13,246 nucleotides of DNA from Hyphochytrium catenoides (taxonomy: Eukaryota > Sar > Hyphochytriomycetes > Hyphochytriales > Hyphochytriaceae): positions 1 through 13,246 of the forward strand of contig FLMG01002742.1 of assembly GCA_900088475.1 (NCBI GenBank). The letters are read 5' to 3'. Shown here one piece after another: positions 9,101 through 13,246 of the stretch (position 1 is the stretch's first letter; the number at the start of each line of letters is the position of its first letter). The notes beneath the pieces were generated by a model. That model made no database searches. It was not told the origin of the DNA and worked only from the letters and a program-made list of their open reading frames with translations. A program made the translations under genes and the position numbers.

Positions 9101-12100
9101 ATTTGAGAACAGAAAATCAAGGACAACCCTCAAGGCCTGAGGGTCAACTACAGCCCACCAGTGCGTATAATTCAGAAAGGTCTTCGCTATCAATAAACAC
9201 CCAACTGGTGTGCCTTTCTAGTGCTTTAGGATGGGATAACAGACTACCACTATCAGATAATGCTGGCTACGCTGCCAACTTGAGGAATAACGGTACTCAT
9301 CGGGTTGTTACCTTCACGAGTACAAGCGACATCTCTCCCGTCTTGTGGCGAGATGAATTAGTAAAGACTCTCTCCTGGATAGGCGCTCAGTATGGACACG
9401 GCTTAACTCGTACTGCACCTCCCTCTGTGCTTGAAGTCAAACACAAGAACTGGACGGATTTAGAACTGCTTCGAGGGGGCCTAATAATTGATGACTCGAC
9501 CTCCTCGAAAGTCGTCATGGACGGCCCCCGTCTCCCACTAGAGCAGCTCATACTTTTGGAGAAAGACGGTAAATTCTTAATGGACAGATTGAAAGATGCC
9601 ATGGAACAGGGTGTAGGGAGTTTGGAAGCACATCTCAGACCTAGCACGCCAAGGCTCCGAAGAGTAGATAGCATGGACAGGCTCCTTGAGAGGAATGGTA
9701 GCTTGAGGATGGTCGATAAAGCTGTCCGAGCAACTTTGGCAGCGCTGCTACGTCACAGCTACTGGCCCTATCTCCATCCTTTAATGGACGTTGCCAATGG
9801 AGCTCCTAGTGAGCGATTATTGCAGACATACAGCTTTGCGCTGCAGATAAGACATTGGATTGTGCAGGAGCAGCAGAAGCTGGCCGCCGGCAAGAGTCAG
9901 GTTGAGCTCATTGACCGCTCGGAAGACACAAAAAACAAAAACTTCCAGTTGTACGAAGAAGTGTGTGATGGAGTGGTAAAACGAGCATCTCTTCTACTGC
10001 AACTTAGTCCAGCCTTCATTTCTAAACTTTTAGGCGCTCAAGCACCCTCACCGCCGGGTCCAGCTTTGAAAGAGAGTGCAGTTTCCGGCACTTTCACGGA
10101 GGAGATGGAGTATTATGACGAGAGGATACGGTCACAAGTAATAAGCTTCCTTAAGGCTGCGAATTCGTCAGGGCCTACTAGGCTTCAACAAGGGCCTCTG
10201 TCTCTTCAGGAACACCTTAACCAAACGACTCTTTTTACTGATGAGATCAAGAATGTATTGCAAATACAGTCTGAACGAGGCCGGGGCCGCGTCAGAGGCC
10301 TTGAAATCTTCACAAAGGCCCTTGAGCTTACAGAATATGTGCCAGCGTGTCGTCTTCATATATTGCCACTGTTAGGCTCCTCTTTCAGGGAACTCTCTGA
10401 GGGCACCGAGCACAAACCGACGACTGGGAGATCACGTATTTCACTACAACCAACTGCAAAACTTTCGTTCTTTCAGGATGTGGAGTTAGCCCCCAATGCC
10501 GTGAGGTAAGAATTGAGAACTTGAGCTTAGTATACTCTATTGAGAACTCGTCGTGCTAAGGCTGCATATTTCTTCCTTTCCTGAGAATGGGGTGTCCCTT
10601 CCTTCCCTCGGACTACATTAGTTGATCCTCCAGCACGCCACATCTTATCTTCTATCACCCTGCATTGTTGGCTTTTTGGTGTAAGCTAAGAAATACGTTA
10701 CAGAGATATGATTCGTCAAGCTTTCTTCACCATCATGGGAAAGCTCGTCAAAGACGTAAGTGGGAGAATGAAGACCATGTATGGTTCTCTGGTGACATCG
10801 ACCGACCCGAACTTCAGGGCAGCAGTGGTAACAGACTTCAAGGCTCTTGCGCAAGACTGTCTACTCTGTCTCGACGTCTGTGCTATGCCATTTTCAGCGG
10901 AAGATAGTGAGGATATTGATCGCTCTGGTCTCACTAGCCTATTGGCGGAAACGGTAGAATGGTCAGGTTGGTTACCCCTCCTTACCGGAGTAGATTCTTC
11001 CCCCAAAACTCCGAGCTCCCGATCAAAGCAAGAAACCCCAATTGGCGTCTGCCCGCTTATTCTGCCGATCGTTTCCCACACCTACTTTAAGCCATTTTGC
11101 TGCTCGGAATCTGTTGCAGTGGAGCACGGGGGGGGAGCTTGCCCCAGTCAAGGCGATAAGGGACAAGAGCTTGCTGGTTATAATGAATGTCTTGCAGTCC
11201 TAGCTGACTGGGATATAAAGGGCCGAAGCGTAACACGGTCCCCGAGCAAATCAGTAACCCTTAAGACTGGAGGTGTTGACCAAAGCCGGGAGGCATCTGC
11301 CCTTACTGATGTGCTGTCTCCGGGGGATATATCCGTCCGCAGGCCCCAAACAGTGCTCTCTACACAGTCGTTATTTCAAGGCCGGTGGTACTGGGAGGTA
11401 ACAGAATCTTCAGGAATCAATGTTGCAGACCTTCAGGATTCAACCCGATTGGGTATTGGCTCTTACAAAGTAGATGTATATGAAGCATTTGGTAAAGGCT
11501 GCTACGGAATTCGGCAGGGATATGTTATTGTAGATGGAGTGAATATTCCTAATTCGAATGTCAAGTGGACTGCCAATCAGTCGCTGGGCTTTCTGCTGGA
11601 CTGCGATGAGCGAACGCTCATGGTGTTCGCAGGAGCCACCATTATGGCCACAATACCACTAAACAGTCGGGCCACAAGCGAGAGGCTCTCTAACCTTCAA
11701 AGTGGTTACGTAAGTGATGGACCCGAACCCTACTTTCCAGCTATATCCGTCGACACTGGAAGGGTAAAGGTTGAGTTCCCGCCGAATGTGCCCAACGCAG
11801 TCTCATCTCTGGCAGATAAGAGGCAGGAGCAGCTCAAGGCCTTTAGTGGTCAGTCCGTTGGCCTTCTTCCTTCTCAGTACGCCATCAGCGACCTGTTCTG
11901 GGACGCCAACCTGAAGGGTGGCAGTGTGATAGTCTTTGAGGACGGCATTTCGGTCATGTTCCTTGAAGACGTTAGTGAGAGTGAGACAAGTAGCTCCATA
12001 GTAAGGACTTACAAGCCAATCGAGGGAAAGGTCTATTTTGAAGTTTCCCTCTTATCTTCAGCCGCAGAATCTTCACTCTCTCTGTTGTTTGGCGTGGTAA

Positions 12101-13246
12101 GTGGCGAGCAGTCCGCGTGGAAGCCTGAGATGAATTCATTCGTCGAAGTTCCCCTCCATAGCTGCGCTCTACGGCCTCCAACGTTGGGCGTCCTAGTGGA
12201 CACTGAATGCATGCTCTTGACTGTATTCTATGACGGCAGAGTCTTTGCAGCCCAACCCATCAATAAAGTCACTCAAAGAGCTAAAGACAAGGTAAGGTAC
12301 TCCTTTAACCCACCCAGGTCTAAATATACTGATGTCTTCACGGGGTCGCAGATACCCCTCTTCGCAGCAGTCTCTTGCTCGTATGCTGGGTCCGTTATTC
12401 GGGCCAATTTTCACCCAACCAATGTACCGGAGAGCGTAGAGAGAACTTGCCTTCTTCCTCTTACTGTGCGACTGGAGGACTACCAGAACACAGAGTTCAA
12501 CCATGAGGTTTACGGTGATTCTTTGCAGATGGCTATCGTCTCAGCGGATGGAGGAGAATTCAGTGGAGAGTACTCGTGTAGCAATATTCTTCAAGATGAT
12601 GATAGCGTCTATAGCACCACAGCGGGCACCAACGCCAACATTGTTTTGCGCCACGCAAATGACACGCCCTTCTGTCTTACCTCTGTCATTGTCCGGGGCC
12701 CTGGAGCAGGCTACACCGCTCCCGTTGGACATGTGGCTGTATTTGTGACTAGTGATGTTCCCGATGAGAAAGCGTTAGCACAGTACGACAACCTTCTGCC
12801 TGAAGAGTTCCTCTCGCTACCATATCCTACTGATGACAGCAATGTTCTGCGCGACACTAACCAACCGGTGTTATTCTTTTGCCTAAACGGCGGTGGAGGA
12901 ACTGCTGCCATGCGATCACTTCGACGACCGCTAATTGGCAGGTATGTGACCATTAAGCTAATTAGACCCCAAGAAGGTGCGAATATCGATGTTGGCTACG
13001 TCGGGTGCCGCGGCTATTATGACTTGAAGCAGGGTCCAGCATACTCCACCGCTCTCCATGCTGGTGCAGCTTGTAGTGAGTGCTTCATTACCAACATTGA
13101 GGGAGTTCGATACCGCAGCGTGTCTGGTACCCAAGACTGTAGCCTCTGCCCAACCTGCTACGACAATGAGAGAGGAAATTTGCATGAAAAGTTCGTTCCT
13201 CTTGTATCCTCGGAAGAAATGGCCTTGACCTCCTCTTTGACCCTGG
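3192..13246 (+). CDS. Giant RCC1-SPRY-Kelch-SPRY-SPRY-ZZ protein, HERC/PHR-like, 3' end outside window
   Basis: Predicted exons are 3192-3360, 3417-3640, 3700-3771, 3830-4225, 4289-4859, 4913-10505 and 10704 to the window edge, giving at least 3,189 codons with no in-frame stop. Domain order (approximate residues): Pro/Ala/Val-rich N-terminus 1-57; helical segment 75-287; seven RCC1 repeats 312-681; SPRY 694-854; five Kelch repeats 891-1171; mostly helical region 1174-2560; SPRY 2 about 2541-2704; SPRY 3 about 2751-2916; jelly-roll-like 2941-3116; degenerate ZZ finger 3132-3170. RCC1, SPRY and ZZ modules occur together in giant HERC and MYCBP2-type ubiquitin ligases, so a scaffold or substrate-recruiting role in ubiquitylation is a reasonable inference. 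No catalytic domain is visible before the edge. No signal peptide or membrane segment is seen, so it is probably cytoplasmic or nuclear. The start at 3192 is the first ATG after an acceptor-like tract. The first three junctions are less certain than the rest. Confidence 0.85.
3361..3416 (+). other. Intron 1 of the giant gene
   Basis: 56 bp, CACAG|GTATCT donor and AAATAG acceptor, phase 1, with CACTGAC at 3394-3400 as branch site. It moves the Pro-rich first exon into the frame of the next. Alternatives are a donor at 3231 joined to 3374, or 3238 joined to 3333. Both keep frame but discard sequence that looks coding. Confidence 0.6.
3641..3699 (+). other. Intron 2 of the giant gene
   Basis: 59 bp, GAG|GTAAAG donor and ATCGCAG acceptor, phase 0. 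The flanking frames give a continuous helical segment. Confidence 0.7.
3772..3829 (+). other. Intron 3 of the giant gene (junctions uncertain)
   Basis: 58 bp, GAG|GTCAGC donor and GATAG acceptor, phase 0, with ACTAAC ending 11 bases before the acceptor. The downstream frame opens exactly at this acceptor. An alternative reads through to 3860 and removes a 37-bp intron (3861-3897). That would keep a plausible amphipathic stretch but lacks a branch site. Confidence 0.5.
4226..4288 (+). other. Intron 4 of the giant gene
   Basis: 63 bp, AAC|GTGAGT donor and TTACTAG acceptor, phase 0, with GCTAAC at 4270-4275 as branch site. It separates the helical N-terminal segment from the RCC1 propeller. Confidence 0.9.
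4361..5520 (+). other. RCC1-like seven-bladed propeller domain
   Basis: Seven successive repeats of about 50 residues each carry the RCC1 signature (aromatic-x-x-G-x-N-x-x-G-Q-L-G). The cores are C-G-Q-N-S-Y-G-E-L, C-G-L-N-K-S-G-Q-C, W-G-F-N-D-R-G-Q-L, F-G-M-N-D-C-G-Q-L, F-G-K-N-D-Y-G-Q-L, F-G-R-N-D-Y-G-Q-L and F-G-R-N-N-K-G-Q-L. Seven is the full count for a closed propeller. RCC1-like domains act as a Ran exchange factor in RCC1, or as docking surfaces in HERC proteins. The docking role is more likely here. The first repeat is the most diverged. Confidence 0.95.
4860..4912 (+). other. Intron 5 of the giant gene
   Basis: 53 bp, TTCG|GTAAGT donor and CTTTAG acceptor, phase 1. It interrupts the fourth RCC1 motif. 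Splicing restores F-G-M-N-D-C-G-Q-L-G, which proves the junction by family pattern. Confidence 0.95.
5559..6040 (+). other. SPRY domain 1
   Basis: The order of motifs fits SPRY: G-K-W-Y-Y-E-V-E-V near 5658, I-Q-I-G-W-A-D-G, then H-S-W-A-Y-D-G, G-D-V-I-G-C-Y-L-D-L near 5845-5875, F-S-R-N-G-T near 5895, and W-P-A-I-S-L near 5970. It follows the propeller after a linker of about 13 residues, much as SPRY and RCC1-like domains coexist in HERC1. Expected role: protein-protein recognition. Confidence 0.92.
6150..6980 (+). other. Kelch repeat block (five repeats)
   Basis: Five double-glycine strands lie at regular intervals: V-F-V-V-G-G near 6188, L-V-V-I-G-G near 6343, I-F-L-Y-G-G near 6541, V-Y-I-F-G-G near 6697 and L-W-L-F-G-G near 6889. 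The last repeats also carry the Kelch D-L-W-R-Y pattern with a trailing Trp. Five repeats are fewer than the usual six or seven, so the propeller may close with a degenerate blade. Expected role: substrate or partner binding. Confidence 0.88.
7000..11250 (+). other. Long, mostly helical region with no recognised domain
   Basis: About 1,350 residues spanning the end of the 5.6-kb exon and the start of the last exon. Long Leu-rich amphipathic stretches (for example 7980-8560 and 9700-10400) suggest an alpha-solenoid. They alternate with Ser/Thr/Pro-rich linkers (for example 8620-8690 and 9060-9200). A run of 8 G (11128-11135) codes three Gly without breaking frame. Giant HERC-type ligases have comparable unassigned helical regions between their propeller and SPRY modules. 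Confidence 0.6.
10506..10703 (+). other. Intron 6 of the giant gene
   Basis: 198 bp, GAG|GTAAGA donor and CGTTACAG acceptor, phase 2, with GCTAAG before the acceptor. It is about three times longer than the other introns and contains stops in all three frames. A cryptic small exon inside, for example after CCAG near 10633, cannot be excluded. Confidence 0.8.
11280..11790 (+). other. SPRY domain 2
   Basis: Core motifs are G-R-W-Y-W-E-V-T near 11382, R-L-G-I-G-S-Y near 11449, a G-Y/G-V-N segment, S-L-G-F-L-L-D-C-D near 11581, and Y-F-P-A-I-S-V-D followed by V-K-V-E-F near 11732-11780. It is more diverged than SPRY 1 and has a longer insert before the last strands. Confidence 0.85.
11925..12425 (+). 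other. SPRY domain 3, diverged
   Basis: Motifs are G-K-V-Y-F-E-V near 12028, S-L-L-F-G-V-V near 12084, L-G-V-L-V-D near 12184, F-Y-D-G-R-V near 12227, and I-P-L-F-A-A-V-S followed by G-S-V-I-R-A-N-F near 12352-12410. A candidate 60-bp in-frame intron (12292-12351) lies exactly before the last strands. Removing it would shorten a loop and bring the domain nearer to normal length. Confidence 0.7.
12292..12351 (+). other. Candidate 60-bp in-frame intron inside SPRY 3
   Basis: It starts AAG|GTAAGG and ends GGGTCGCAG. Its length is a multiple of three with no stop, so both spliced and unspliced forms keep frame. Its size fits the other introns of the gene. Splicing would join D-K to I-P-L-F-A-A-V-S, the expected SPRY strand order. 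Unspliced, it adds 20 residues in a loop. Confidence 0.55.
12498..13025 (+). other. Beta-rich domain, possibly galactose-binding-like jelly roll
   Basis: The stretch is beta-rich, with hydrophobic strands and a Gly/Pro turn near 12690, then a final V-G-Y-V-G near 13000. The strand pattern suggests a DOC/APC10-like or discoidin-like jelly roll, as occurs next to ZZ fingers in HERC2 and ZZEF1. I cannot confirm the fold by eye, and the assignment is tentative. Confidence 0.4.
13072..13185 (+). other. Degenerate ZZ-type zinc finger
   Basis: The pattern is C-x2-C, then an I-x-G-x-R-Y segment, D-C-x2-C-x2-C-Y, and one His (13183-13185) followed by K-F-V-P-L. Cys codons are at 13072, 13081, 13138, 13147 and 13156. 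This matches ZZ fingers at both ends, but the middle C-x2-C pair is missing and a Ser follows R-Y-R. An extra Cys just before the last pair may compensate. ZZ fingers bind N-terminal or histone peptides. Zinc binding here is unproven. Confidence 0.6.

Noticed and set aside
9387-9674. Minus-strand open frames inside the giant gene (here and at about 20 other places)
   Set aside because: They overlap well-supported coding sequence, lack splice context or known motifs, and are expected as shadows of a long open plus strand.
11128-11135. 8-G run as a frameshift or sequencing error
   Set aside because: The frame is open and coding-like on both sides, and the run reads as three Gly codons with the next base.
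12800-13246. HECT or RING catalytic domain at the window end
   Set aside because: I looked for the HECT catalytic Cys context and RING Cys/His spacing and found neither. The only Cys cluster fits a degenerate ZZ finger.

Overview
This is a eukaryotic nuclear window. The genes are split by short spliceosomal introns (mostly about 40-75 bp, GT..AG, several with a CTAAC- or CTGAC-like branch site near the acceptor), and the stop codons fit the standard code. The proteins are eukaryotic: a bHLH-zipper transcription factor and a giant protein with RCC1, SPRY and Kelch modules. The dense gene packing, moderate base composition and short introns suggest a compact-genome protist. An alveolate such as Perkinsus is my best guess, with a stramenopile as the alternative, but this is weak inference and nothing in the window is diagnostic.

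Layout: 1-713 holds no gene I can support, only a diverged 32-bp direct repeat and a small hairpin. A four-exon gene at 714-1269 (+) encodes a complete 115-residue bHLH-zipper protein. 1270-1684 is mostly non-coding and carries a perfect 16-bp palindrome, with possible 5' exons of the next gene. At about 1685-2420 (+) is a tentative, unrecognised multi-exon gene. 2421-2719 is a convergent intergenic gap. At 2720-3141 (-) is a tentative two-exon gene for a small protein with a basic, coiled-coil-like C-terminal half. A gap of only 50 bp separates its start from the start of the giant gene.

The giant gene runs from 3192 (+) off the right edge. I read seven exons, including one of 5.6 kb, giving at least 3,189 codons. 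The order is: Pro-rich N-terminus, helical segment, seven-bladed RCC1-like propeller, SPRY domain, five Kelch repeats, about 1,170 residues of mostly helical unassigned sequence, two more SPRY domains, a beta-rich jelly-roll-like domain and a degenerate ZZ-type zinc finger. The parts recall the large HERC and MYCBP2 (PHR) ubiquitin ligases, but the order, with Kelch repeats and three SPRY domains, matches no family I know. No HECT or RING domain is in the window. It may lie downstream or be absent.

The genes do not form an obvious pathway. The bHLH protein is a nuclear regulator and the giant protein is probably a scaffold or ubiquitin-ligase-like protein. The two small genes cannot be assigned. 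The 5' ends, and splice junctions without strong sites, are predictions made by eye from reading-frame continuity.
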